Assembly (NCBI GenBank): GCA_009767595.1
Contig: VSDK01026464.1
Coordinates: 111,529 to 175,528, forward strand
Reading direction: 5' to 3'
Origin: Symbiodinium kawagutii
Lineage: Eukaryota > Sar > Dinophyceae > Suessiales > Symbiodiniaceae
Length of the DNA: 64,000 bases
The notes under the pieces were generated by a model. The model worked only from the letters and a program-made list of their open reading frames with translations. It did not search any database and was not told the origin of the DNA. Every line of letters starts with the position of its first letter. Position 1 is the first letter of the stretch. Positions 54,110 through 64,000 of the stretch are shown here, piece after piece. The translations under genes and the position numbers were made by a program.

Positions 54110-55150
54110 AGGCGTACGAAGCGCAAGCAGGGGAGTAGAGGAGTAAAGACGTAAAGGCGTAAAGGCGTACGAAGCGCAAGCAGGGGAGTAGAGGCGTAAA
54201 GGCGTAAAGGCATACGAAGCGTAAGCAGGGGAGTAGAGGCGTAAAGGCGTAAAGGCGTAAAGGCGTACGAAACGCAAGCAGGGGAATAGAGGCGTAGAGG
54301 CGTAAAGGCGTAAAGGCGTACGAAGCGCAAGCAGGGGAGTAGAGGCGTAAAGGCGTAAAGGCGTACGAGGCGCAAGCTGGGGAATAGAGGCTTAAAGGCG
54401 TAAAGGCGTAAAGGTGTACGAAGCGCAAACAGGGGCGTCGAGGCGTAAAGGCGTCAAGGCGTAAAGGCGTACGAAGCGCAAGCAGGGGAGTAGTAAAGGC
54501 GTACGAAGCGCAAGCAGGGGAGTAGAGGCGTAAAGGCATAAAGGCGTAAAGGCGTACGAAGCGCAAGCAGGGGAATAGAGGCTTAAAGGCGTAAAGGCGT
54601 AAAGATGTACGAAGCCCAAAGCAGGGGAGTCGAGGCGTAAAGGCGTAGAGGCGTAGAGGCGTAAAGGCGTAAAGGCGTACGAAGCGCAAGCAGGGGAGTA
54701 GAGGCGTAAAGGCGTAAAGGCGTACGAGGCGCAAGCTGGGGAATAGAGGCTTAAAGGCGTAAAGGCGTCAAGGCGTAAAGGCGTACGAAGCGCAAACAGG
54801 GGAGTAGTAAAGGCGTACGAAGCGCAAGCAGGGGAGTAGAGGCGTAAAGGCGTAAAGGCGTACGAGGCGCAAGCTGGGGAATAGAGGCTTAAAGGCGTAA
54901 AGGCGTCAAGGCGTAAAGGCGTACGAAGCGCAAACAGGGGAGTAGTAAAGGCGTACGAAGCGCAAGCAGGGGAGTAGAGGCGTAAAGGCGTAAAAGCTGT
55001 AAAGCTGTAAAGGCATAAAGGCGTACGAAGCGCAAGCAGGGGAGTAGAGGGGTAAGGGCGTAAAGGCGTAAAGGCGTAAAGGGGCAAAGGCGTAAAGGCG
55101 TACGAAGCGCAAGCAGGGGAGTAGAGGCGTAAAGGCGTAAAGGCGTACAG
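54110..55150. repeat. Satellite of 8-bp GGCGTAAA units with a 24-bp spacer motif
   Basis: Two to five copies of GGCGTAAA alternate with a conserved ACGAAGCGCAAGCAGGGGAG-type segment, making a higher-order unit of about 45 to 80 bp repeated some 17 times. Variants such as ACGAGGCGCAAGCTGGGGAA recur in fixed order, pointing to larger duplicated blocks (for example 54705-54810 and 54840-54945). The minus frames (Arg-Leu-Tyr-Ala-Phe-Thr-Pro-Leu repeats) are artefacts. Confidence 0.96.
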
Positions 55151-55159
55151 CCGTTTCCG

Positions 55160-55820
55160 GACACGGCTTGCCACATCTCTCTATTTTTGGATGCTAATGT
55201 TGTGTTTTCGTCACCATGAACAATGCCTTGCAAATGCATGTGCATATATCCATTTCGTCCATTTGGACAGTCTCCAAAGATTGCTTTGAACCTTCGGGTT
55301 GCATTTGTTCCTTGCTAAGGTTGGTGTCAGAGGCTCAGTACTGGTGAGACTGGCGGGGTACTTTCGAAAGAGGTTTGGCCCTGTGAGGCACTTAATGGAG
55401 TGGTTTCCAAAGTATTTGGTGACACTAAGTGGCCAAGCAGGTTGAGCTAGAGGCAATCCAGCAGAATCATATGCTGAGACAGTCCCGAGTTTGCTTTTGT
55501 CTTCTCATCGTCTTGGAATCGGCTTTGGCATGTCTCGGTCTTCAGGAAAAAGTACACAGTGGTCGAGGTGCTCATTTGGACATGACCTGGGTTCGCGGCA
55601 ATCTTGAATGAAGGGTGGGTGACAGACAACTGAAACGAGCTAGGAGGAATAGCAGGAGAGGCATGCAGTCTTCAGTACACATGCTCCGATCTTCTCCAAA
55701 TGTCGAAGCTCAATCTGAATTCCCATGGCTGGAAGAGAATCCATGGGAATCCTCAAGGGGGGCCATGCCAGGTCAAGGAGAAAGGCGTGAAACGACATCG
55801 TACTGACTTGCCTCTGGCGC
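55160..55820. other. No recognised gene; probable 5' part of the WD40 gene
   Basis: Opposed open frames without domains. If the WD40 gene has an upstream exon it should lie here, but none could be bounded. Confidence 0.35.
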
Positions 55821-55822
55821 AG

Positions 55823-57773
55823 CATGCCTCTTGGAGCAATGTGGCCGCCCTGCCATGGCCCCTGGCCATCTCTGGCAGCGCCAAGGTCCTGCAGAGCAAA
55901 CCCATACCGTGCAGCATGTCCTGGTCGCCACCCACCAGAGGCGGCTTCCTCCTGGCATTGGCAGATACCTCCGGACGCGTGCGCCTCGGAAGAGATCACT
56001 TGCGAAGGCCATAAGGATCCCTAAGGACCAGAAGGGCCACAAGGAAGGGCCATGAGGAGGTTCCAGGATGCAAAAGATTGTACAAGGTCACAAGGAAGTG
56101 AATGAATAAGTAAGCACATGTAATAAGGAACTGATACCTATTGAATAAAGTAAGGATGATAAGGCTCAGGACATTTTCTGTTGAAGCAAATTTTCTGCCA
56201 TGGCGGTTGGCTCATAGTGATTCATGGCAATGGTGGTCCACAATCGGTCAACATTAGCTGAGAGAATGGCCCCAGACCGCGGCAAGAACCATAACCAATT
56301 ATTGTTGGTCCCACTAGCCATCAACCGCTGTCAATCCTTACCAACCATTGGTACCACTCTTAAGCATGATTTCTGATTATTAGTCATGATCACAATGAAT
56401 CACCGCTTTGATTGACCAACACCAACCATAGCCAGCCACTACCCACCAGTAACCAACCACTGACCATGAACTGTCATGAATCATAAGGAGCATTGGCCAC
56501 ATTTGACCACTATTAGACCATATCAACTGTCATGAATCATAACCAGCATTGACTACTCTCGACCACCAGCTATCATCCACCGTTGGCGATCATCACTAAT
56601 CACAGTTGAGTAATCAACCGTCATCAACCATCATTTTGCCCATGGGAGTTCCACCAACCATCACGTATATGCCAATCATCAACCATCCCCAGAATCAAAC
56701 CTTAATCAAGCATCATTGGCCATCAATTACCGGTCCCCAACCAAGCGTTCGTGGATGTCTTCCACCATCACCAGCCACTGCGATCACCAGGACTCGCCAG
56801 CCGCCGGCCATCACCACCCATCACCCACCCATCATTTAGATCAACCATCAGCCATTCACTGCCCGTTCACCAACCATGAATTACATCATCATTCATTCCT
56901 ATTTCCCATCACCCGATATCTTAGCCATCGCCGCTTCACCACCACCAACAGCACCACCACCCATCCCCCAGCGACCGATCCACCCAGCGACCGATGCGAA
57001 GTTCCGAGGAAGGTCTATGCTCCCCTGATGGATTCTGTGGATCCGTTGCTGGACCTCTCCGAGGACGTGGCCAAAGCTGCCACGCCGGTGGTGGAGGCGA
57101 ACGGTGCGCCAGGTGAACCACTGGGATGGTAGGCCCGGTAGGCCCGGTAGGCCCGGTAGGCCCGGTAGGCCATGGGCGCGGGAAGCTGTGGGGCCATTGG
57201 TAGGTTAATCCCATCATGGTTTTAGTTCAGTCTATGCTTCCCTGATTTTTGTGACCTTGGAAAGGTTAAGTAAACATGATTGAGAGCTCAGCATGGTTGG
57301 AAAGATGGTTCAATCGCTGGTGGTGAAGTATTGATGGATTGTTGAGACCAGTGTTTGTTGGGTGAGCATCAGGAGTTGATCATGACAATGGTTAAGGGGT
57401 GATGGGACCAATAATCATGTGGTTCATGGACCTTCACGGGCGTTCATGGATGTTTGTGCCTCTTCGTGGGTGTTAGTGGATGTTCGTGGATGTCGAGGTT
57501 CATGGTTCATCATTTATGGTCAATGGACGTCAAGGTGATTCAGATTGGTTGGTTATCCATGGTGGTCATGGTAGTCGTTCACCGTCAGCTTGTTGATTTC
57601 ACCCAGCTTCAACCACTAGAAAGAACCGCAACCAACTGATTCACAGTGATCATTGTAGTTTAGCATAGTCATTATGAGCACATGTGTTTGATAGACATGC
57701 ATACATACGTACAAGCAGGACAAACAGCCAGACAGACTGACAGACGGACGGACAGCCAGACAGACAGACAGAC

Positions 57774-57805
<32 letters not shown>

Positions 57806-59880
57806 TGACAGACAGATGCATATATATATATATATATACACAAAATCCTTTCATGGTGAATCATGGTTCAGCTGCTCAGGTGTGTTTCGCGCCGATGTGT
57901 GTCATGGACAGTCTCGTGCTGTGCGCCGGCCGAGGGGCCACGGTGGTGATCTGGGCATTGACCTCGAAAGGCGATCGACATCGAAGCCAGCTGCTGAAGA
58001 GCATTGCCTTAGATGGGCCCCGCGAAATGGTGACAGGAATGGACCTCTCCTGCACGGCCAAGGCCAAAGCCAAGGGACAAGAAGTCATGTTGGCGCTTGG
58101 TACCAATCAGGGTCAGTTGATTCTCAAGAAGCTCAGCTTCAAGTGCAACTCTTCGCCTTCACCTGCTGCACTTACGATTTCTCCTTTCTGTGAGCCACTG
58201 AAGGTTGAAGCTGCTGTATCTGACGTGGTGATACTTTCAGATCCGTCACCTGATGGTGCAGATTTCTTGATCGCAGTTGCTCAGGGCATCCGGGTTTCAG
58301 CAGTGGTGGTCCAGAGATCTGGCACGGAGCAACGGCTGCAGAGGTTTGCTGCCAGCGCTCCTTGCCATGGAGTACCCATCGTCTCGCTTTGCTGCGACAC
58401 AGCTGGTGTCTTTGTTCCCACCTCGCGGCACATGGGAAGTTCCTTCGTTGAACGTGCCAACATCCTCACCATGGACTCCATGGGCCACGCGGTGATTTGG
58501 CAACTTCCCGAAGGCCAGTGGGAAGCCAGCGGCTGTCGCCTGAATCCATCATAGCTCTTAAGATGGCCTAACATGTCCTAACATGTCCTAAGATGTCATA
58601 AGGTTGTAGTTTTCTTGGCATATCACCAAGTGGCTGACATGGGGCCAGGGATAGCCGGGGCCTCGTATGGATCCGGGTGGCCTGTCTTGCTGACGGCTGG
58701 ACCGACGCAGCCTTCCCAGGCGGCCAAACTCTGGAGGCTGTTCAGCTCTGCAGCCTGGCACCTCGACAGCTGTGTTGATGCGCCAGGGAACACACGTGGT
58801 ACCACGTGGTACATCAACATGGCATATGGGTAATGCATAAATGAATTGATGAATATAAGTCTTATAAGTAGTATTCAATCATAGATTTGTGCCATGGAGA
58901 GAGAGAAATAGACACAAACAGACACCGTACAGATGCGAATGATGCTCATATTGCAAGGATATGTATGTATCGATTTCCTTATTTCTTTAAAAACCGTCTC
59001 CCACTCTCTCTCTCTCTCTCTCTCTGTCTGTCTCTCTCAATGTCTGTGCAAAGTCTTTCACTTGGTTGTTTTATGCGTCCTCAGAACCCTTGGGTCAGGC
59101 TGCACAGGCTGGGCAGAACTACTTCACTGCGATCGAACAAGCAGCCATCTGCACGGAAACCCGGATGGTGAGAACCGCTGCTCGAGAACGAGAATTTGCG
59201 CAAGATAACAAGTTACTCTGCCTCTCGATCGCAATTTTTTGCAAGCTTCATTATGCGCGAAACTCCAGCAACCAGAAAAGATCAACAAATAGAAAAGATC
59301 AACAAATCAAATCAAATCAAATCAAATCAAATCAAATCAAACCAGCACATTTCTCGAGACTTTGATATATTTGAACCTTTTTGAAGGCAGCATTTCTCAG
59401 TCCAAGTGTTGCAGGTGGCTTCGCCCTGTCGCCTTCCCACTGTCTGCTGGCCACGCAGTCCACCATTCCATCGGCACGGACCACGCAGATCCGACCCGCG
59501 ACTTGGCCGCGGGGGTCCTATGGGATTCCATGGCGATAGGTTCGGAGGGCCAGCAATTCGGTAGAGCCTTATGGCAGATCGTTTTCCATGGCGAACCTTA
59601 ACCAAGTACAAGATTCAAAATAGCTAGTGATTAGACGACTATTGACATCTCCCAGTGAACCAATGATGCTTGGGACCGGTAGCCCTCGCCTCAAGCGTTT
59701 CCCCAGGTGACCTTCCTTTTGGCGACGGCTTTGGGCAGCCCTTCGCACAGCTTCACCGCGATGATGCGCAGCGTGGCCACGTCCCTGCGGTCGCACCGCA
59801 CCTCGCTGGCCACGAGCCACGCGCCCAGCTTTCAACTGAGCCTTTGGGACGTCCACGAGGCGTTCACGAGGAGTACTCTA
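55823..59880 (+). CDS. Multi-exon WD40/beta-propeller protein
   Basis: Inferred exons: about 55823-55990 (HASWSNVAALPWPLAIS, then SMSWSPPTRGGFLLALAD, a WD40 blade pattern), 57013-57112 (VYAPLMDSVDPLLDLSEDVA), 57880-58554 (225 codons, blades around LVLCAGRGATVVIWAL, VMLALGTNQGQLILKKL and MDSMGHAVIWQL), about 58649-58795 (SQAAKLWRLFSSAAWHLDSC), 59085-59167 (EPLGQAAQAGQNYFTAIEQA), possibly 59415-59515 (GFALSPSHCLLATQ), and 59707-59880 (VTFLLATALGSPSHSFTAMM). At least four propeller-like blades followed by helical segments recall the 90-kDa subunit of TFIIIC (N-terminal propeller), but this is an inference from architecture only. Some exon joins (55990, 57112, 58554) do not match in phase, so exons are missing or mis-bounded. 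It probably acts as a protein-protein interaction scaffold. Confidence 0.6.
56200..56935. repeat. CAACCATCA-type degenerate repeat in WD40-gene intron
   Basis: About 700 bp dense in ACCAACCAT, ATCAACC, CACCATCACC and AATCATAACCAG words, directly in front of the exon at 57013. The complementary TGGTTG tract lies behind that exon (57230-57600). Confidence 0.8.
57129..57172. repeat. (TAGGCCCGG)n minisatellite
   Basis: Five 9-bp units, TAGGCCCGG, just after the donor of the 57013-57112 exon. Confidence 0.97.
57230..57600. repeat. TGGTTG/GTTCATGG degenerate repeat in WD40-gene intron
   Basis: Words such as AGCATGGTTGGAAAGATGGT, GGTTCATGGACC, GTTCGTGGATGTTCGTGG and GATTGGTTGG. Opposite orientation to the 56.2-56.9 kb tract. 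Confidence 0.65.
57715..57838. repeat. (ACAG)n and (TA)n microsatellite
   Basis: GACAGACAGACAGACAGACA with early substitutions, followed by (TA)n at 57820-57838; lies in the intron just before the long WD40 exon. Confidence 0.97.
57880..58554 (+). other. Longest exon of the WD40 gene
   Basis: Acceptor GCTGCTCAG, then 225 codons to TAG at 58552. Blade-like segments end in VVIW and VIWQL, and G/C-ending codons dominate. The TAG after NPS may be read only if the intron donor lies earlier. The upstream in-frame sequence from 57682 is microsatellite and not part of the exon. Confidence 0.7.
59011..59040. repeat. (TC)n microsatellite
   Basis: CTCTCTCTCTCTCTCTCTGT followed by CTGTCTCTCTC in an intron, close to the acceptor at 59084. 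Confidence 0.95.
59302..59341. repeat. (AAATC)n microsatellite
   Basis: About seven copies of AAATC, in the intron after the 59085-59167 exon; preceded by two copies of AAAAGATCAACAAATAG. Confidence 0.97.
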
Positions 59881-59884
59881 CCGA

Positions 59885-60640
59885 TGAAAAGAAGAGACAG
59901 AACATGATAGAACATGATAGAAGAGCTAAAATTGACAAATAGAATGAATTGAAATGAATCCATATCAATCAAGTAAATGAGAGAGAGAAATCAGATAAGT
60001 TCAGATGAAGAATGAATAGAAAAGATCACTGCGATCCACGGACATCACAAGAATTTCCCGAGATGTGAAGTCCTTCCGGTGTCCCTCTGCTAGGCCTGGC
60101 GCAGCATGATGTTTGGAGCTAGTCGCTCCATCGGAGCCATGGGGCGCGAACCGAAGGAAGCATTGGAATTGCCGTGTGCCACTTGCAGGGCACATTTGGA
60201 GGAAGTCTTAGAGTCTTTTTTTCAAAGATTCTAATGATTGAAAGATATGAAATAGAGATAAATGGAGCTTTTATGGTTGCAACATGAAATAGAGATGCCT
60301 CCTGAGGTGTATGTCGTTTTGGTTTCCTGTGTTGAATTCTAATTTGGTAGGTCGGCAAAGTTATGTGTTCATTTGATGGCACTCAGCGATGCCCTCGTAA
60401 AAGATATGGTGCTGCAAGCCCCCTCCCACATCGCAAATTATAAGTGGAAAATGGTCATGCCCATTTTGGCAACCCTAGCGCACCGGGAGACAAGAAAGCT
60501 GGCAGAAAGATTCCAAAACATAGCTCTCCCAGTGTAGACTCCAGTTCAAAGAATGCAAGGATCATGTTAGACATGTCCAGGTGGAGAGACTTAATTGGCC
60601 CTAGATAGACTGTAAAGGCCCGCAGCTGTAGAGACCCCGC
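59885..60640. other. Mostly non-coding, one Cys-pair exon candidate
   Basis: At about 60130-60215 the plus strand reads MGREPKEALELPCATCRAHL then EEVLESFF, with a CxxC pair; it could be a 3' exon of the WD40 gene. 60455-60600 (plus) is open and joins the next reading frame through a single TAG at about 60603. Confidence 0.35.
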
Positions 60641-60641
60641 T

Positions 60642-61256
60642 ATGGGAGCTCCAGAGAGAGCAAGGTGTAGAATGGACGCCGACACCGAGGCCATTCTGGA
60701 GGCAGCTCTGTCATGGCTCTGGGACCTCAACGACCTCTTTAGCAAAGCTCATGAAAGCATCTCTGCCCAGACATCCAGCTCTGCCGACACAGCTGCAAGT
60801 TCAGCCAGCTGCAAAACCACGTTGCTGTTGCGACACACGGCGGCTCAAAGCATCTCTTTGGGTCCCAACGTTGCGTCCTCCAAGAGTTTGACTGAACGCT
60901 GGGCGACTGCTAGCGCAAGGCAGCGGCATTTTCTGAACATGTTGCGGGAAGAACTGGCGGAAGTGGACGGCCTCGCTGTGTGCCAACTCAGAAATGCATG
61001 GCTGGAACTGGGAAGAATTGCTGCGGAGAAAGCTCAGAAGAAACATCTTTACACTGAGCCTTTTGCCAAAAAGCCTCGCGCCCTACAAGCAGCGACCAAT
61101 GCCTTTTGGGAGGAACGCCTTGGGAAGCATGGCTTGCCGAAAAGCAGCATTGCCAAAGATCAAGCAGTGCGAACATTCCTCAACAAGGTGGAAGATATAG
61201 GGCCTTTCGGTTGCAATGCTTGGAATCTGGACCTGTTAGGATCAAACCAGCCATGA
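60642..61256 (+). CDS. Intronless 204-codon open reading frame, unknown function
   Basis: From ATG at 60642 to TGA at 61254. Balanced, globular-looking composition with helical segments (AILEAALSWLWDLNDLFSKA, HFLNMLREELAEVDGL, ALQAATNAFWEERLGKHG). In-frame coding style begins earlier, near 60455, and is broken by one TAG at about 60603. After the stop, coding style continues in another frame (61253-61465). Lack of introns in an otherwise exon-fragmented region, plus a stop and a frameshift, suggests a retrocopy or a transposon-derived gene in decay. No family recognised. Confidence 0.5.
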   Translation: MGAPERARCRMDADTEAILEAALSWLWDLNDLFSKAHESISAQTSSSADTAASSASCKTTLLLRHTAAQSISLGPNVASSKSLTERWATASARQRHFLNMLREELAEVDGLAVCQLRNAWLELGRIAAEKAQKKHLYTEPFAKKPRALQAATNAFWEERLGKHGLPKSSIAKDQAVRTFLNKVEDIGPFGCNAWNLDLLGSNQP

Positions 61257-61465
61257 TGCATTCGCTTCTGCCACAACTGAAGGATCTCAGTGCAGAGATG
61301 TCATGTCTGAGGTGTGCAAGGCAGACTTCGGAAACTCCATCTTTCTCTCCTGGCTTTGCCTGCCCTCTCTGTGGAAAGCCTCTTCGTGTTGATTCCACCA
61401 TGCAACTCGACCAGAATGGCAGGGCAGGGGCAGATATGCCTAGCAGATCCATGCAGATCTGCTGA
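61253..61465 (+). pseudogene. Frameshifted continuation with CxxC pairs
   Basis: Overlaps the previous stop by 4 bp. It contains MSCLRCARQ and, 22 residues later, FACPLCGKPL, a zinc-ribbon-like pair of CxxC knuckles, and ends at TGA 61463. A third coding-like piece at 61722-61970 has HLLCSFCGRCTLLR and ATWSC. Together they look like one protein broken by frameshifts, with zinc-binding knuckles C-terminal to the helical 204-residue part. Confidence 0.4.
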
Positions 61466-61721
61466 GTTAGCCAAGGATGCAAGCGTCTTGTGGTGATGAT
61501 CATCGCTTTCCTTTGTGCCAGCGAGATTTGCAGATGCTGGGCTGCATCTTGGGGTGTCCTGATCTGATATTCTTGTGAGATCGAGCCCATATAGAGCACA
61601 TGCAAAAATCCAATGTCCTTGGTCCCCTCCTTGAGATGTGGCTAAAACATAAGTTTTTACTCAGTAATGTCCGAAGTCTTGGCAAGAGAAGACTCGGACG
61701 TGCATCCAACACATCCTTTAG

Positions 61722-61970
61722 ATGTCAAAGAAGTGCGGAAGTCCACTGCAGTGTGCCGCCCTTGAAATGCCGAGGCCATTGCTTACAGAGCCGCACCTGT
61801 TGTGCAGTTTCTGTGGACGCTGCACTCTCCTGCGTGAAGGTGCCTTGATTTTCAGACCAGGACAGGCCACGTGGTCTTGTCGGTCGGAAGGAAACACCGC
61901 AATTTCCAGTGCAAATAGGTCAACACGGAAGAATCCTTCAATGAATCCACAGAAATCCATAGATCCTTAG
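61722..61970 (+). pseudogene. Cys-rich coding-like fragment
   Basis: Plus frame with ALEMPRPLLTEPHLLCSFCG, RCTLLREGALIFRPGQ and ATWSC, another possible zinc knuckle. The minus strand is also open here, but the Cys spacing favours plus. Probably a continuation of the decayed gene starting near 60455. Confidence 0.35.
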
Positions 61971-62056
61971 GACAACTGACAGGCCGACCTTGGTCATCCT
62001 TGGTCCGTTACCCGTCCTATGTCCGAGTTCCCTGGTCTCAGCCGCTCCGAGGTGAT

Positions 62057-62455
62057 CTAGCGATCTGCTCGTGGTGCTCTGCCATTTGCGGATCGTAGCG
62101 GGAAGCGTAGCAGGAAGCGTAGGACGAGCCGAGCAAAGATGGGAAAAGGCGTGCGGAAGCCGTTGGAAAGCGGAAGCTTCCATGGGAAGTCGTATTTGCG
62201 GATGGCTCTTAGCCAAGGTGATGCTTTTTCAATGCCTCCTATGTCTAAATTCTCCAAGCTGTGCATGTCTAGTGCTGAGAAATACAGTTCCGGTTGGGTC
62301 GCCTCGGTTTCAATGAGGTCCCGCCTCCTAAGTCCGATGAGCGTCAGAAACCCAGGCCACAGAGGTGCCAAATGTAGAGATTCGTAGCTTGGAAACTGGA
62401 GAAGTTCGGTTCCTTTGGTGCGCCCCTGCGATCCTGAGGACCGCAAGGGCCACAA
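62057..62455 (-). CDS. Unassigned open frame, strand ambiguous
   Basis: 132 codons on minus with LHLAPLWPGFLTLIGLRRRD and MHSLENLDIGGIEKASPWLR, faintly leucine-rich-repeat-like. The plus strand is open over 62139-62387 too (MGKGVRKPLESGSFHG). Neither is recognised; at most one is real. Confidence 0.25.
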   Translation of the reverse strand: MWPLRSSGSQGRTKGTELLQFPSYESLHLAPLWPGFLTLIGLRRRDLIETEATQPELYFSALDMHSLENLDIGGIEKASPWLRAIRKYDFPWKLPLSNGFRTPFPIFARLVLRFLLRFPLRSANGRAPRADR

Positions 62456-62499
62456 GGTCAGAGCCTTGAGAGTTCACTGAAGGCCATGTCCACGTCATC

Positions 62500-64000
62500 A
62501 TTTCTCATTCCTCCCAGGTGATTCAAATGGAGAAGGCATCTCCGGGACCAGGGGTGCCAAGGGGCGCTCCGGGGTGCAGCAGCAAGGAGATGAGGATGAA
62601 AGATTGCCCAGTTCAATTCTTTGAGGATTTTTTTCGCTGCAAAAGTTAGTCGCGTTGAAGCAAAGCAGGTCCTGGTGAGGCTGGCGAAGATGCAGCAGAC
62701 CAGGTGAGCAGCACAGATTCAACAGCTGCCCAGACACAAAACGACACAGCTTGGCTGAGGACATGTCAGAAATGTGTTGAACGGGAACTGCATGCAGACA
62801 AAATTGAATCACCACCTGAGATTGTGCTATGTAGTTCGCTTTGCTGTAAGAGAAGCCCAGTCAGAACCATTGGACACCACGGAAGTGCGAAAGAGACCAA
62901 GACATGTGATGATGTAACCGGGCTTTCAAACGCACTTCATTTGCAGAGAATCTCTCAAATTCCCATGAATTTTAGCAACGATAGATCCATCACGCCTTTG
63001 GGAGGCCAGCAAGAAAGAAACCGACGATGGCGGCGGTGACATGTACAACTGTCTGGTTTGAAGCCAGGGTGTCTCTTTGTATCTTCTCATCTTAGTCTGG
63101 GCCCCCCTACATTGATCTTCATTGATCTTCATTGCTGATTTTCTATGATTCTCCCCCTTCATTCATCTTCATAGCTGATTTTGTTGCTGATTCTCTCTGA
63201 TTCTCTTGGCTGCAATTTTGGGACGCGCCAGGTTTGATTTGACGCAGGATGCCAAAGAGCTGAAGCCCGTTGCCTCAGCATACAGCAGCGTGGTGTTGGA
63301 AATGCATCGGTGACAGCGCGCCAAGGGCCGGCCAGAAGCGCACGCAGAACATCGCCACCACAGGAGAGCTTGAGGGGGAGATGGGATGGGATACTCATGT
63401 CATGTTTGTATTTCTAGGTATGTCACGGAAATGTCACGCATGTGTAGAAACATATTTAAACGCGGTTGCCTCTTGTTTGGTCTGTCTAAAAGGATAGGCA
63501 GGCAAAGGCCACGTTTCATCATGCGATCACCTCGTGTTTGAGTTGGTGACATTTCTGGGCCAAAGGCTGACAGGCTGACATCCATAATTTGACGAAGGCT
63601 TCACAGTGAAGCTTTGCCTTGACCTCCCTGTGGCTAAGGTGCATCGACTGAGGACTGGGATGATGAAGAAGGCTACTATGTCGCCCAGGTCCTCCGAAAC
63701 ATCTCCAAACCTGCATGTTTTCACGACTTTGAATATCTTGAACTGAGTGGAAGCATGGCATCGGCAGACCTAACAAGAACAGCTTCTTATTGATCCTGCT
63801 GTTGCTTTGGCTTCTTGACCTTTGGGATGACAGAAAAAAACATGAGTCGACAGCGCCAAAGACATGACGAACGAGAGCAAACGCACGCAATTCCGAAATT
63901 CCCAGCACACAACCGAAGCATGCAGCAATGGCAATTCCAAAACAGTTTCACTTTTCACGTGGCCTGCAGTACGTACAACTGCAACATAGCACAACACTGC
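62500..64000. other. No resolved gene
   Basis: A plus-strand exon candidate lies at 63231-63291 (acceptor CGCGCCAG; FDLTQDAKELKPVASAYSSV, then TGA). The 63107-63200 stretch has ATTGATCTTCATTGATCTTC repeats. Minus frames 63908-63519 and plus frames 62704-63039 are open but without motif. Confidence 0.35.

Noticed and set aside
54033-55174. Minus-strand Leu/Tyr/Ala/Phe repeat proteins
   Set aside because: Products of the GGCGTAAA satellite; no unique sequence, and frames interrupt one another.

Overview
The window looks like nuclear DNA of a dinoflagellate alga. Coding information is sparse and cut into many short exons of about 30 to 200 bp. Most inferred acceptors read AG|G, several inferred donors are GC (one GA) instead of GT, and satellites, microsatellites and decayed retroelements fill most of the space. 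Nothing bacterial, organellar or viral is visible: no operons, ribosome-binding sites, rRNA, tRNA or CRISPR array. The lineage is an inference from splice-site style and gene structure; I cannot name the species.

Layout. 1-3080 holds two abutting satellites, a 12-bp TCTGACATNCTN array and a 40-bp array of 42 units. 3.2-6.6 kb (minus strand) is a frameshifted relic of an SF1 (UPF1/DNA2-like) helicase. 6.7-9.6 kb is GT-rich or featureless. About 9.65-15.3 kb (minus) contains a decayed LINE-type non-LTR retrotransposon with recognisable endonuclease, reverse transcriptase and C-terminal fragments. 15.34-15.70 kb is an assembly gap. 15.7-19.8 kb is mostly unrecognised. 19.86-25.8 kb (plus) is the best gene in the window, an 18-exon GH20 beta-N-acetylhexosaminidase that can be rebuilt with consistent intron phases. 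26-46 kb carries scattered plus-strand exons, many coiled-coil or low-complexity, plus two local tandem duplications (651-bp and 1355-bp periods) and two foldback elements. 47.07 kb has one membrane-protein exon with some similarity to phosphatidylinositol synthase. 49.5-51.24 kb carries an Arg/Asp-repeat exon next to a 10-N gap and a charged C-terminal exon. 52.0-55.15 kb holds two more satellites, both built on 8-bp units. 55.8-59.9 kb (plus) is a multi-exon WD40/beta-propeller gene. 60.6-62 kb holds an intronless plus-strand reading frame followed by Cys-pair-containing fragments that look like a decaying retrocopy.

Everything recognisable as spliced host gene from 19.8 kb onward lies on the plus strand, which fits the unidirectional gene blocks known in dinoflagellates; the transposon and helicase relics at 3-15 kb lie on the minus strand. 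Many long open frames here are artefacts of tandem repeats and are not proposed as genes. Exon boundaries were read by eye from frame, protein-family similarity and splice signals; only the GH20 gene is resolved well enough to be treated as a gene model.
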